This document shows positions 16,234 to 25,517 of a stretch of DNA of 38,011 nt, one piece after another. Source of the stretch: Methyloglobulus sp. Its GTDB lineage: Bacteria; Pseudomonadota; Gammaproteobacteria; Methylococcales; Methylomonadaceae. The notes under the pieces were generated by a model. That model saw nothing but the letters and a program-made list of their open reading frames with translations. It did no database searches and was not told where the DNA came from. How positions within the stretch are numbered: position 1 is the stretch's first letter; each line of letters starts with the position of its first letter. A program made the position numbers and the translations under genes. The DNA lies in NCBI GenBank assembly GCA_013141505.1, contig JABFQX010000007.1:1-38011 (forward strand), read 5' to 3'.

Positions 16234-17955
16234 GTGGCTAAAAATATCGTCATTTTGTTATTGAGCATTTTGGTGATTGCCCTGCCGTTCCTGTTTCGGC
16301 AAGCACCTAAAGTAAGCGATTGGCAGATTGGCGACCCGGAATTAATCGTGATCACGCCGAATAACGAAGCAATCCGCTTTGAGTTTGGTCAAGCCTTCAG
16401 CCAATGGCATCGGCAACATTTTGGTAAACCGGTGAAAGTCGATTGGCGCGCTGTGGGCGGCACGACGGAGATCATGCGCTATCTGGAAGCCTCATATCTT
16501 GCCTCGTACCGCGCTTATTGGCAGCATTCTGGCAAAGAATGGCCTGAAACCGCAACGCAACGCTTGATGAGTAACGGCTACAAGCAGGACGGCAGTATTA
16601 CCGACGACATCTATAACACGTTTAGAACGACTGACGACCCCAACATTATCAGCGCTAATATAGATGTGTTTTTTGGCGGTGGTGAATACGACCACAGGAA
16701 TGCCTTCGAACACGGATTGACTGTACCGCCGTGGCCGGAAAGCCAACCATCACAAGGCTTATTTGAGCAAGATGGTATCGACATGATACCTGAACATCTC
16801 AGCGGCGAAACCTGGCGCACCGCGACTTTATTTGGTGTTGCAGTCAGTACGTTTGGTATCTGTTACAACAAAGACCGATTGCAGGAATTGGGCGTGGACA
16901 TACCGACCCGTTGGGATGATTTGGTGAATCCAAAATTGATGCGGCAGGTTGGTGTGGCTGATCCTACCAAAAGTGGCAGTATCGCCAAAGCCTACGAAAT
17001 GATTATTCAGCAAAAAATACAGCAAGCAGTGTTGGCAGCCGGTTTTACCAATGATGATATAAGCCAGTTTGAAAGCAAGTTTGACAAGGCGCATGGCAAA
17101 CCCTGGGACTTGCCTGTAGATGTCCCCGCACGCTACCAGCAAGTGGTTGAAGCTGGGTGGCGGCAAGGGTTGCAACTGATTGAACGCATCGGTGCCAATG
17201 CCCGTTACTTTACGGATTCTGCCAGTAAAGTGCCTATCGACGTTAGTAAAGGCGATGCGGCGATAGGTTTGGCAATTGATTTTTATGGCCGTTATCAAGC
17301 CGAATACAGCCGCGCACCTGATGGCACCGAGCGCATGGCTTTTGTTACCCCGGAAGGGGGATCTTCGGTGAGCAGCGATCCGGTCAGTTTATTGCGGGGC
17401 GCACCGCATAAAGAACTCGCGGTTCGCTTTATGCAATTCCTGTTAAGCGATGACGGCCAAAAGCTGTGGAATTATCGACCCGGCGAAATCGGCGGCCCCA
17501 ATAAATATGCTTTACGCCGTTTGCCGATACGACGGTCTTTCTACCCGTCCGATCTACCATCAGTTAACAAAGTGTTTGAGTCGCACCATCCGCATTTGAC
17601 AGACAACCTCGCCGATCCAGCCATCAATCCGTACGAAATAGGCAAAAAATTTACTTACCGTAAGCGCTGGACGGGACATCATTTCAATATTCACCGTAAC
17701 CTAATCAAAGCCATGTGCCTGGATGCGGGCGAAGAACTCAAATCGGCCTGGGAAGCCATTCAGCAACACGGTGGAGTCGATAAAAACCACGCAGCCATGC
17801 AGGTTTTCAGTGCGATGCCTGACGATTTCACTTGGCGATCTGCCATAGACAGCTACAGCAAAGCCAATCAACTCGACGTGATGCGCCGCTGGGTTGTGCA
17901 TTTTCGCCAGAACTTCCAAAAGGCCAAGTCTTTGGCTGAAGGAGATATACCATGA
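16234..17955 (+). CDS. ABC importer substrate-binding protein, unusually large
   Basis: This encodes an extracellular solute-binding protein of 573 residues, far larger than the roughly 330 of FbpA-type proteins. The N-terminus is a hydrophobic segment (MAKNIVILLLSILVIALPFLF) without a clear cleavage site, so it may be membrane-anchored. Family features include VDWRAVGGTTEIMRYL, FFGGGEYDHRNAF, ICYNKDRLQELGVDIPTRWDDLVNPKL and the ADPTKSGS motif. Insertions such as residues 85-125 and a long C-terminal region (about 420-573) account for the extra length. The GTG start lies immediately after the stop of the ATPase gene, with GGGG just upstream. The stop overlaps the permease ATG. The ligand is not determined, but the partner genes suggest ferric iron or another anion-coordinated ligand. 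Confidence 0.82.
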   Translation: MAKNIVILLLSILVIALPFLFRQAPKVSDWQIGDPELIVITPNNEAIRFEFGQAFSQWHRQHFGKPVKVDWRAVGGTTEIMRYLEASYLASYRAYWQHSGKEWPETATQRLMSNGYKQDGSITDDIYNTFRTTDDPNIISANIDVFFGGGEYDHRNAFEHGLTVPPWPESQPSQGLFEQDGIDMIPEHLSGETWRTATLFGVAVSTFGICYNKDRLQELGVDIPTRWDDLVNPKLMRQVGVADPTKSGSIAKAYEMIIQQKIQQAVLAAGFTNDDISQFESKFDKAHGKPWDLPVDVPARYQQVVEAGWRQGLQLIERIGANARYFTDSASKVPIDVSKGDAAIGLAIDFYGRYQAEYSRAPDGTERMAFVTPEGGSSVSSDPVSLLRGAPHKELAVRFMQFLLSDDGQKLWNYRPGEIGGPNKYALRRLPIRRSFYPSDLPSVNKVFESHHPHLTDNLADPAINPYEIGKKFTYRKRWTGHHFNIHRNLIKAMCLDAGEELKSAWEAIQQHGGVDKNHAAMQVFSAMPDDFTWRSAIDSYSKANQLDVMRRWVVHFRQNFQKAKSLAEGDIP

Positions 17956-19661
17956 AGCAAACGACTGCCAGGTTAATCTTTACGTTGGTCATGCTGGTTT
18001 ACCTGTTTTTCTTTCTCATCCCGCTAGGCAGCGTGATCAAAGGCGGCTTTATCGTCGATGGCAGTTTTACATTGACGTACATCACTGGCGTGTTCAGCAA
18101 TCCAATTTATCGTGAAGGTCTTTTAAACAGCTTGTTGATTGGCTTGGGTACTACGCTTTTGGCGACAATCATTGCTTTACCGTTAGCCTGGCTAGCTAAT
18201 CGTTTCAAATTCCCTTTAAAAGGAGCATTGACGGCTTTGTTGTTGGTGCCGATGATTTTACCTCCATTCGTGGGCGCAATCGGCTTTCAGCAAATTTTCG
18301 GCCAATATGGTGCATTGAATGCCGCTTTAAATTTAGGTACTGTTGATTGGCTGGGGAATGACGGACGACTATTTAGCGTTATTGTGCTTCAGGCGCTATC
18401 ACTTTATCCCATCATGTACCTGAATGTCGCAGCATCGCTCGCCAATATCGACCATGCCATGCTGGAAGCAGCGGAAAACATGGGTTCCTCCGGTTTTACT
18501 ACGTTTCGCCGCATCACTTTACCGCTGATTATGCCGGGGATTTTTGCCGGAGGCACAATCATTTTCATCTGGGGTTTTACCGAACTGGGCACGCCGATGA
18601 TCATGAATTTTACCCGCTGTGCGCCAGTACAAGTCTTTGACGCAATCAAAGAAATCGGTTCGAATCCATTTCCTTATGCCCTGGTATTGGTGATGTTAAT
18701 TGCCAGCGTTTCGCTCTATGCGCTAAGCAAATTAGTATTTGGTCAACAAAGCTATGCCATGATCAGCAAGGCCGCAACCACATTTGCGGAAATTGAAGTG
18801 ACCGGGCTTAAAGGCTACGCCTTGGTGTTGCCTTTTTTACTTGTCGTGATGCTGGCATTGCTACCTCATTTTGGTGTGATACTCACCAGTTTTACCCAAC
18901 CGGGCAGTTGGTACCGAACCGTATTGCCCACAGCATTCACGATAAACAACTATCATGAAGCACTCGGTCATAGCATGACCGTCAGCAGCATCCGCAACAG
19001 CCTGACCTATTCAATGCTCGCGGTGCTGTTCAATGTGGTGTTTGGGATTGCGATTGCCTTCGTTGTGGTACGTTCCGATTTAAAGCTGAAAGGGCTTCTT
19101 GATGCACTTGCCATGCTCCCGTTGGCTGTACCTGGCTTGGTGATGGCGTTTGGCTATTTAACCGTCAGTGCCTACTTGAGCAATCTGGATACGGTAAAAA
19201 ATAGCCCGTTCTTATTGGGCTTATTCGATGTCAGGACAAACCCGACGCTATTTCTGGTGATTGCCTACAGCATCCGTCGCTTGCCTTATATGGTGCGTTC
19301 TGCGGTGTCTGGCTTGCAGCAAACCAGCATTACCCTGGAAGAAGCTGCCGCCAATATGGGCGCAAGTCCATTGAAGACCGTACAGCTTATTACCATACCG
19401 TTGATTACCGCGAATTTGATTGCCGGTGCGTTGCTGGCCTTTGCTTTCAGTATGTTGGAAGTATCCGACGGGTTGATGCTTGCCCAACGGCAAGACTATT
19501 ATCCCATTACCAAAACCATCTACGAACTTTTCCAATTGATCGGTACCGGGCAGTATATAGCCTCGGCATTGGGCGTATGGGCGATGCTGTTCCTCGCCGT
19601 GACGATTATTGGTTGCAGCCTTTTGCTGGGCAAAAAAATGGGCGCGATGTTCCGGGTTTAG
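17952..19661 (+). CDS. ABC importer permease, fused double unit (FbpB-like)
   Basis: This encodes an inner-membrane permease of 569 residues made of two homologous halves, each with about six helices and an ATPase-contacting EAA loop: EAAENMGSSGFTTFRRITLPL in the first half and EAAANMGASPLKTVQLITIPL in the second. Fusion of both permease halves is typical of FbpB-type ferric importers. The ATG overlaps the stop of the binding-protein gene in an ATGA arrangement, so the two are translationally coupled. It is the last gene of the operon and converges on hsdR. Confidence in the permease call is high, but the substrate is inferred from family only. Confidence 0.9.
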   Translation: MKQTTARLIFTLVMLVYLFFFLIPLGSVIKGGFIVDGSFTLTYITGVFSNPIYREGLLNSLLIGLGTTLLATIIALPLAWLANRFKFPLKGALTALLLVPMILPPFVGAIGFQQIFGQYGALNAALNLGTVDWLGNDGRLFSVIVLQALSLYPIMYLNVAASLANIDHAMLEAAENMGSSGFTTFRRITLPLIMPGIFAGGTIIFIWGFTELGTPMIMNFTRCAPVQVFDAIKEIGSNPFPYALVLVMLIASVSLYALSKLVFGQQSYAMISKAATTFAEIEVTGLKGYALVLPFLLVVMLALLPHFGVILTSFTQPGSWYRTVLPTAFTINNYHEALGHSMTVSSIRNSLTYSMLAVLFNVVFGIAIAFVVVRSDLKLKGLLDALAMLPLAVPGLVMAFGYLTVSAYLSNLDTVKNSPFLLGLFDVRTNPTLFLVIAYSIRRLPYMVRSAVSGLQQTSITLEEAAANMGASPLKTVQLITIPLITANLIAGALLAFAFSMLEVSDGLMLAQRQDYYPITKTIYELFQLIGTGQYIASALGVWAMLFLAVTIIGCSLLLGKKMGAMFRV

Positions 19662-19999
19662 GACCAATCCATCGTTTGCATTTGTCCCGACTTGGCAGAT
19701 TCCGGTCATTATCAATCAAGCCTTACCGGAGTCGTTATTATAGATTCGACCCTTTAATGTTTAAAATAGCATCACTACCCTTCGGCTTCGCTCAGGGAAC
19801 ATTGCCGAGGCACTCCCTGAGCGAAGCCGAAGGGAAATTAAAACTTCGCAAGGCGGAATCAATAATTCGGCTTGTTAATGATTGAACCGTCCGTACCCAA
19901 AGGGAACCTGTACCCTAAAGAGCATAAATGACCTTTCGATTATAAATACTGAGCTTGTCAAAGCACACCAGCAATTCGGACAATCTCAATAAAAAATAT
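19662..19999. other. convergent intergenic region with repeat elements
   Basis: This gap of about 340 bases lies between convergent genes (importer permease and hsdR). It contains the perfect inverted repeat at 19778-19834 and, near 19954-19967, a GAGCTTGTCAAAGC string. Both resemble short intergenic repeats common in many proteobacterial genomes. An open frame passes through the region, but its sequence is repeat-derived and I do not consider it a gene. Confidence 0.6.
19778..19834. repeat. perfect 21-bp inverted repeat (intergenic palindrome)
   Basis: The arms at 19778-19798 and 19814-19834 are exact reverse complements (core TTCGGCTTCGCTCAGGG) around a 15-base spacer. The core is of the type often found as short dispersed intergenic repeats. 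The position, between the 3' ends of convergent genes, suits a bidirectional transcription barrier or a REP-like element. A diverged relative appears near 6498-6523. Confidence 0.85.
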
Positions 20000-22900
20000 T
20001 TACATAGAGCGCTCCCGTAACGCCTCATAAAGCTGACCAGGCCCAAGCAGAATATCCCGCAACCCACTCCTTACTTTCTCTGACTCCAAGGCTTGTTTGC
20101 TCATGGTGTTATGGGCAGATAAAGCATCCATGATGGCGTTCATCAATTCATGGGATAAGTCAGGCGAATTGGCGAACTGCTGCTTGGTATTGTTGGCGGC
20201 TTGTTGCATCAGAGTTTTCGATTCCAGCAACTTACCCTTGATGACGTTATTGACATAGATAAGCTGGTCGTCATCGGATAGTTCACCTTCAAATAGAACA
20301 TTCACTTTGGCAATAATTTCGGCCAGATTGGCTTTTTCTTTTTCCCGCACCTGACCACCACCTGATTCGCCCATTGGGTCAAGTTTAGGATAATCATCGC
20401 CTCCCAACGGTAAAGGCCGTTTGCCTTGATTTTTCAGGTTGTGGTGGGTCAGTATTACTTTGGAAAGGTCTATTCCGTCTCGCTCCCGGCCAAATTCCAG
20501 CAACGGCAGCAAACGCTTGTAGAAAATAAAACGCTTCTCAATATCGGTATTGCCGTAATCAAATATTTGGGAAAGGAAGGCATACATCCGCTGGAATGCA
20601 CCCATATCATGCTTGAACAAAACGAGGGCATTGATTTCATTTTGTGCAGCTTCGGCGGCGTTTTTATCCTTCTTTGCTTTAGCAATTTTAAGTTTTTCCT
20701 GGGCATTCTTATAGCGTTGCAGAATTCTCGAAGCTACAGGCTCTAAAGCTGCATTCAAATCACTTTGTTTGGATTTGGGATTAAATTCGACTTCGACCAC
20801 ACGATTGACCTCGAATTCGTCGTAATGACCTGCTGCATCCAGCTTGCTGCGAAGGTTATAAACGATATGTGGATCGGTGATATTTGCCAGTTCAGCCGTC
20901 TCGTAATAAGTCAGGAAAGCATCAAGAATTTCTTCTGGGTCGTTAACGAAATCGAGTACATACGTCGTATCTTTATCTGGATAAGCGCGATTAAGGCGAG
21001 ACAGCGTTTGCACCGCCGTAATACCCGCTAACCGTTTATCAACATACATCCCGCACAGCAGGGGTTGATCGAAGCCCGTTTGAAACTTGTTCGCAACCAG
21101 CAGGATTTGATAGTCGTCAGTATCAAAGGCTTCACGGATACCCTGCCCTTTTAGGTTCGGGTTCATGGTTTTGCTGGTTTCGCTGAACGGGTCAGCACCT
21201 GATTGGCTATCGTTGACCTCACCCGAAAACGCCACCAGAGTGCCGATTTTATAGCCTTGGGCTTTGATATAAGTATCAATCGCCAATCGCCAGCGCACAG
21301 CTTCAACACGGCTACCAACCACCACCATTGCCTTAGCCGTGCCGTTTAAGAGTGGGGCGACATTCTCACGGAAATGCTCGACCACCACCTGCACTTTTTG
21401 GCTGATATTGTAGGGATGCAACCTGACCCAGCGCATGATGCCTTTGAGGGCTTCGTTACGCTCGACCTCTTTATCATCCAATTCTTTGCCATCATGGGCG
21501 AGTTTGAAGGCCAGCTTATAAGGTGTGTAGTTTTGCAGCACATCAAGGATGAAGCCTTCCTCAATCGCTTGCCGCATTGAATAAACATGAAACGGCGCTG
21601 GCAGGTTGTCCGCACCGACTGGCAAATCAGGATTGGGTAACCGTCCAAACAGTTCAAGGGTTTTGGCCTTGGGCGTGGCTGTAAACGCAACATAGGTAAT
21701 TCCATTTTCCGCCGCCCTGTTTTCCATTTGCGCGGCCAGCAGATCTTCGGTGCTGATTTCGCCGCCGTCTGCCAAATCCTGTAATTCTTCCGCTGACAAC
21801 AAGGCTTTCAGCTTTGCAGCCGCTTCTCCTGTTTGCGATGAATGCGCCTCATCCGCAATCACAGCAAAGCGCTTGCCGTGGGTTGCGGCCAATTCCTGCA
21901 CGGCTTTGAGTGCGAATGGAAAGGTTTGGATAGTGCATACCACAATCTTTTTACCGCCTGACAACGCCGTCGCTAATTCGCCGCTCTTGCTTGCGCTTTC
22001 GCCTTTGATGGTGGCAACTACGCCAGCCGTGCGCTCAAAATCGAAAATCGCTTCCTGTAACTGGTCATCAAGCACGGTGCGGTCAGAGACCACCAGCACC
22101 GTATCAAACAGCTTTTCATGGTTGGGATTGTGCAGATCGGCCAGAAAATGCGCCGACCATGCAATAGAATTGGTTTTTCCTGAACCCGCCGAATGCTGAA
22201 TCAGGTATTTTCCGCCCTGCCCTTCGGCCAACACCGCGCTCATTAGCTTTCGGGTTGCATCCAACTGATGAAAACGCGGGAAGATGACTTTCTTAATCTG
22301 CTTTTTCTCATCTTTTTGCGTGACCAAATAACGGCCTAAAATCTCCAGCCAACTATCCCGCGCCCAGATTTCTTCCCACAAATACGCGGTGCGATGTCCC
22401 TGTTCGTTGGGAGGATTACCCGCAGCGCCGTTGTCGCCACGGTTGAACGGCAGAAAGCGCGTTGCCGCCCCTTCTAGCCGTGTGGTCATATACACTTCGC
22501 TATTGCTTACCGCGAAATGCACCAAAGCCCCATTGGGGAAAGACAGCAAAGGTTCAGCGTTCCCTTGCCCCTTCGGGCGTGGCTCACGGTCAAAGCGGTA
22601 TTGGTCAATGGCATCCTCAACCGATTGCGTGAAGTCGGTTTTTAGCTCCGCCGTAGCAACGGGAATTCCGTTTAGGAACAAACCTAAATCCAGCGCGTTT
22701 TCATTATGCAACGAATAACGCAATTGACGCACCACCCGCAGCCGATTGGCTGCGTACCTGGCGAGAATATCAGGGTTCATAGCCAAGGCGGGTTTGAATT
22801 GGGCTAGCGCGAGGGGTTGCCGCAAGCCCAACAATTCAATTCCATGCCGTAAAACATCTAACGTGCCGCGTTGGTTTATGGAATCCCTCAGCCGTCCCAT

Positions 22901-23113
22901 CAACACATCAGCCGATTGTGCGCCGTGGTTCTTTTGCAAGGCCTCCCACGCCTTCGGTTGGGTGTCTTGCACCCAGGCCAGCACATCCGCCGGAAACAAA
23001 GCACGAGCGCGATCATAGTTTACCGCGTCGCCTTGTGAATAGTGCCAGCCGTTATCAGCGAGGTATTCACAGATTTCATTCTCGAAATTAACTTCCTTGT
23101 GCAAATCGGTCAT
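20000..23113 (-). CDS. hsdR: type I restriction endonuclease subunit R
   Basis: This is the motor and nuclease subunit of a type I restriction system, 1037 residues, a normal length. The N-terminal PD-(D/E)XK nuclease has Asp142 and the pair Glu156-x-Lys158 (ATAELKTDF). The superfamily 2 translocase follows with Walker A SAGSGKT (about 308-314), the DEAH box (421-424), the SAT-like FTATPKA motif and the Arg-containing helicase motif VQTLSRLNR. A C-terminal helical domain contacts the methylase. The ATG at 23113 overlaps the stop of the VapC toxin gene (ATGA), with GGGA upstream. A four-codon extension to a TTG is less likely. All catalytic motifs look intact. It depends on HsdM and HsdS for target recognition, and both are encoded upstream in the same operon. 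Confidence 0.95.
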   Translation of the reverse strand: MTDLHKEVNFENEICEYLADNGWHYSQGDAVNYDRARALFPADVLAWVQDTQPKAWEALQKNHGAQSADVLMGRLRDSINQRGTLDVLRHGIELLGLRQPLALAQFKPALAMNPDILARYAANRLRVVRQLRYSLHNENALDLGLFLNGIPVATAELKTDFTQSVEDAIDQYRFDREPRPKGQGNAEPLLSFPNGALVHFAVSNSEVYMTTRLEGAATRFLPFNRGDNGAAGNPPNEQGHRTAYLWEEIWARDSWLEILGRYLVTQKDEKKQIKKVIFPRFHQLDATRKLMSAVLAEGQGGKYLIQHSAGSGKTNSIAWSAHFLADLHNPNHEKLFDTVLVVSDRTVLDDQLQEAIFDFERTAGVVATIKGESASKSGELATALSGGKKIVVCTIQTFPFALKAVQELAATHGKRFAVIADEAHSSQTGEAAAKLKALLSAEELQDLADGGEISTEDLLAAQMENRAAENGITYVAFTATPKAKTLELFGRLPNPDLPVGADNLPAPFHVYSMRQAIEEGFILDVLQNYTPYKLAFKLAHDGKELDDKEVERNEALKGIMRWVRLHPYNISQKVQVVVEHFRENVAPLLNGTAKAMVVVGSRVEAVRWRLAIDTYIKAQGYKIGTLVAFSGEVNDSQSGADPFSETSKTMNPNLKGQGIREAFDTDDYQILLVANKFQTGFDQPLLCGMYVDKRLAGITAVQTLSRLNRAYPDKDTTYVLDFVNDPEEILDAFLTYYETAELANITDPHIVYNLRSKLDAAGHYDEFEVNRVVEVEFNPKSKQSDLNAALEPVASRILQRYKNAQEKLKIAKAKKDKNAAEAAQNEINALVLFKHDMGAFQRMYAFLSQIFDYGNTDIEKRFIFYKRLLPLLEFGRERDGIDLSKVILTHHNLKNQGKRPLPLGGDDYPKLDPMGESGGGQVREKEKANLAEIIAKVNVLFEGELSDDDQLIYVNNVIKGKLLESKTLMQQAANNTKQQFANSPDLSHELMNAIMDALSAHNTMSKQALESEKVRSGLRDILLGPGQLYEALRERSM

Positions 23114-23511
23114 TCCATTTCCCAATCTTCCAGTGTTAAACCGGGCACCCGCGCAAATTCACGGGTATTGTGAGTCACAACGATCAAACCATGAGCACGG
23201 GCGATGGCAGCAACTTGTAAATCATACGGGCCAATTGGCGTGCCTTGTTTGGCTAAATGAGAGCGAATATCGCCGAAATGCTGCGTGGCTGAACCTGCAA
23301 AAGGTAAACTTGGCAACCATTCCAACAATGTAAGTAAGCGGCCACGATTGTGTTCTTGCCGGGAACTCTTGTAGACACCGTACCATAGCTCAGCTTCTAC
23401 CGGTGCACAGAGCCGCAACGAAGGTTGACCTACACGTCGTACATGATTCAACAGCAACTCATGCTCTTTTAACAATGCAATAGCTGCATTGGTATCGAGC
23501 AAATAAATCAT
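23110..23511 (-). CDS. vapC: VapC-type PIN-domain toxin
   Basis: This is a PIN-domain ribonuclease of 133 residues, the toxin of a type II toxin-antitoxin pair. Candidate metal-binding acids are Asp6 (LLDTN), Glu41 (VEAELWYG) and Asp97 (GPYDLQVA). The family C-terminal motif VTHNTREFARVPGL is present. The start overlaps the stop of the DUF2281 gene by four bases, and the stop overlaps the hsdR start by four bases. The toxin is therefore embedded in the restriction operon and translationally coupled on both sides. The cognate antitoxin is most likely the DUF2281 protein directly upstream. Cleavage target is unknown; VapC proteins often cut tRNA. Confidence 0.9.
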   Translation of the reverse strand: MIYLLDTNAAIALLKEHELLLNHVRRVGQPSLRLCAPVEAELWYGVYKSSRQEHNRGRLLTLLEWLPSLPFAGSATQHFGDIRSHLAKQGTPIGPYDLQVAAIARAHGLIVVTHNTREFARVPGLTLEDWEME

Positions 23512-23753
23512 CAGTCCAATACCTTTCGCGGCGCATCATTGCCTAAATCATCGTCGCTAATAGCATCAGGAAAATCCTCACTTAAACCGCCTGCCAAGGC
23601 GGCGAGAAAGGCTTCGGTATCGTTCCGGCTTGCTGGAGCGGACGCTAACGGCGCGTAACGTTGTTCCAGAAATTCGATGAAATCCAACGCTTCGCGGGCA
23701 GCGGACTCTGGAAGGTTAAGGCTGTGTCGATAAATGGTCTCTGCTAGGTTCAT
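23511..23753 (-). CDS. DUF2281 / VapB-type antitoxin
   Basis: This is a small acidic protein of 80 residues. The N-terminal segment MNLAETIYRHSLNLPESAAREALDFIEFLEQRY matches the DUF2281 family, short proteins found directly upstream of VapC toxins. The acidic C-terminus (LSEDFPDAISDDDLGND) probably wraps the toxin. GAGGAA precedes the ATG at good spacing. The stop overlaps the vapC start (ATGA), which would keep the two proteins in balance. Members of this family lack an obvious DNA-binding domain, so autoregulation would be weaker than in ordinary VapB systems. Confidence 0.83.
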   Translation of the reverse strand: MNLAETIYRHSLNLPESAAREALDFIEFLEQRYAPLASAPASRNDTEAFLAALAGGLSEDFPDAISDDDLGNDAPRKVLD

Positions 23754-23795
23754 TGGGTTATTCCTCAGTTATAAAATACTATCCTAACGCAACCT

Positions 23796-24077
23796 TCATG
23801 CTTCCTTATCACGGTCAGACTGTCGATCCGTTAACAAGCGTTCCACCGCGCCACTTTCTCCTTTACCGCGAAAAGAAGCAATAGCCTCCCGTGCCGCTGC
23901 CTGTAGGGCTTCGCTATTTGTTGTTTCAAGTCCTTGCGATAATGCTTCAAACTCCTGTTTTGATATAACAAATGCAACTGTCCGCCCACGCCGGGTGATG
24001 GTTATCGGTTCGCGTTGCGCCGCATCCAGCAATTCGCCAAAACGGTTTTGGGCTTCCACAGAGGTCATGGTACGCAT
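23796..24077 (-). CDS. Phd/YefM-family antitoxin
   Basis: This encodes a protein of 93 residues with the Phd/YefM N-terminal DNA-binding fold (MTSVEAQNRFGELLDAAQREPITITRRGRTVAFVISKQEFEAL), which usually binds an operator and neutralises a toxin through the C-terminus. No Doc, YoeB or other toxin gene of the usual partner types lies beside it. The next genes are the DUF2281-VapC pair, so it may serve VapC too or be an orphan regulator. I chose the ATG at 24077, with GGAG nine bases upstream, over a TTG at 24092. It is 51 bases from hsdS and 42 bases from the DUF2281 gene, consistent with one transcript. Confidence 0.87.
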   Translation of the reverse strand: MRTMTSVEAQNRFGELLDAAQREPITITRRGRTVAFVISKQEFEALSQGLETTNSEALQAAAREAIASFRGKGESGAVERLLTDRQSDRDKEA

Positions 24078-24128
24078 GGTGATTTTCTCCAACTAGCTAA
24101 TTCAGGTATTATAGTTAATACGGCTAAA

Positions 24129-25517
24129 TTAACAAGGCACGACTTCCGATTTTACTTCGGGATTGGCTGAAACAAGACCGCGCACGTCAATTTTTCCAGT
24201 TACGGCGGCGGAAATAAGGGCGGTGCGGCGTTCTTGTAAAAGTTCAATTTGAAAATTTGCTTCTCCGACTAATTTATCTATCTTGAGGGTTTGTTCGCTT
24301 AAAAATGTAACAATTCCCTCTAGCTCTTCCAATGGAAACTTAAAAAAGATTAAGTTTCTTAAATCACCCAGAGACAAAAACCCTTGAGCGCCGCCTCTAC
24401 TTAAAAGCGAAATCTGAATATCAAGTAAACCACTTTGTAGGTAGAACAATATATATTTAGCAAGGTTACAGTTTCCCTTTGTTTTGAATAACGCAACATT
24501 TTTGATAGAAAAATTGTTATCGTCTGTAACGATTAGTGCCTTTCCGATATTTCCGCCAATCATTGACATCAATACATCTTCAACTTCTGTATTTGATCGT
24601 TTGATAATTTCTAAATGATCTTCAAGCGATATGTATTTTGCATTGTCAAAACAGATTGAATTTCCATCAAAATCCTTTGATGTAATCAATGGATAGGAAC
24701 TTTCCGACTTATCAACATAATGAGGTGTATCGTGAGTCCCATCTTTTACTTCACATAATCGTTTTATGGGGACTACAAACCAATGCTTAGGCACTTCTCC
24801 CAGCCATTCAATGCCTGAATCTTTCATTGGGGCATTGGGGTTTAGGCCTTTGGTGACGGCGTGGGAAATGACCGCTTGCCGGTTTTCCTTGAGCAATTCG
24901 ATCAGCCGTTGCTGTTCGGCAATTAGCGCATCAATTTTCGCGGTTTCGCGGTCGAGGAAGACGGCGATGGTTTGTTGTTCGTCTTTCGGAGGAAGGGGAA
25001 GAATGGTTGATAAAATTGCTTCTTGGTCAATCGTAGTCATCGTAGTGATTTTAGCCTTAGCAATCATCTTGGCTCGATAAATTAAAGAGTTCAGTAGATA
25101 ACTACAATATCTTGAATTAACATTTGATTGTTTTGGTCTTGCTCTTATTAAGTGACATTCAAAAACAACATCTTCCTCACTAATACCCGCAATTACAACA
25201 ACAGCAATCCCTTCTTGTTTAAGTGACGAACGCACAAAGAATAGGTCATCAGGCAATACCTGATAAGTAATAGCTTCGTCATGGGAACATTTAACTCGGT
25301 CAAGTTGTTCATATTTGATTTTGAAGTCGTTTTGGTAAACATCAAATACATTCACCAAAAGAACCCCATCTCCAAAATCGTCTTTTTTCTTAAAAATGCC
25401 ATTTGCAAGCGGGACAGATAGTAGCCGACGCAATGCACAGACCTCCCAATGCTCAGGCACTTCGCCAAGCCATTCCACGCCGCTATCCTTGTAGCTTTCG
25501 TAACGCGTGAAACTCAT
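24129..25517 (-). CDS. hsdS: type I restriction-modification specificity subunit S
   Basis: This is the target-recognition subunit of 462 residues. Two recognition domains each open with the same signature ([13 protein letters not shown] at about 12-24 and [13 protein letters not shown] at about 234-246). Each is followed by a conserved helical spacer ([19 protein letters not shown]... and [18 protein letters not shown]...). The two halves recognise the two parts of a bipartite DNA site, which cannot be predicted here. The parts encoding the recognition domains look more AT-rich than the conserved spacers, as expected for domains exchanged between strains. The ATG overlaps the hsdM stop by four bases. 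Confidence 0.94.
   Translation of the reverse strand: MSFTRYESYKDSGVEWLGEVPEHWEVCALRRLLSVPLANGIFKKKDDFGDGVLLVNVFDVYQNDFKIKYEQLDRVKCSHDEAITYQVLPDDLFFVRSSLKQEGIAVVVIAGISEEDVVFECHLIRARPKQSNVNSRYCSYLLNSLIYRAKMIAKAKITTMTTIDQEAILSTILPLPPKDEQQTIAVFLDRETAKIDALIAEQQRLIELLKENRQAVISHAVTKGLNPNAPMKDSGIEWLGEVPKHWFVVPIKRLCEVKDGTHDTPHYVDKSESSYPLITSKDFDGNSICFDNAKYISLEDHLEIIKRSNTEVEDVLMSMIGGNIGKALIVTDDNNFSIKNVALFKTKGNCNLAKYILFYLQSGLLDIQISLLSRGGAQGFLSLGDLRNLIFFKFPLEELEGIVTFLSEQTLKIDKLVGEANFQIELLQERRTALISAAVTGKIDVRGLVSANPEVKSEVVPC

Noticed and set aside
19577-19885. 102-codon open frame across the end of the permease gene
   Set aside because: Its first part is a shifted frame of the permease and the rest is translated repeat sequence.
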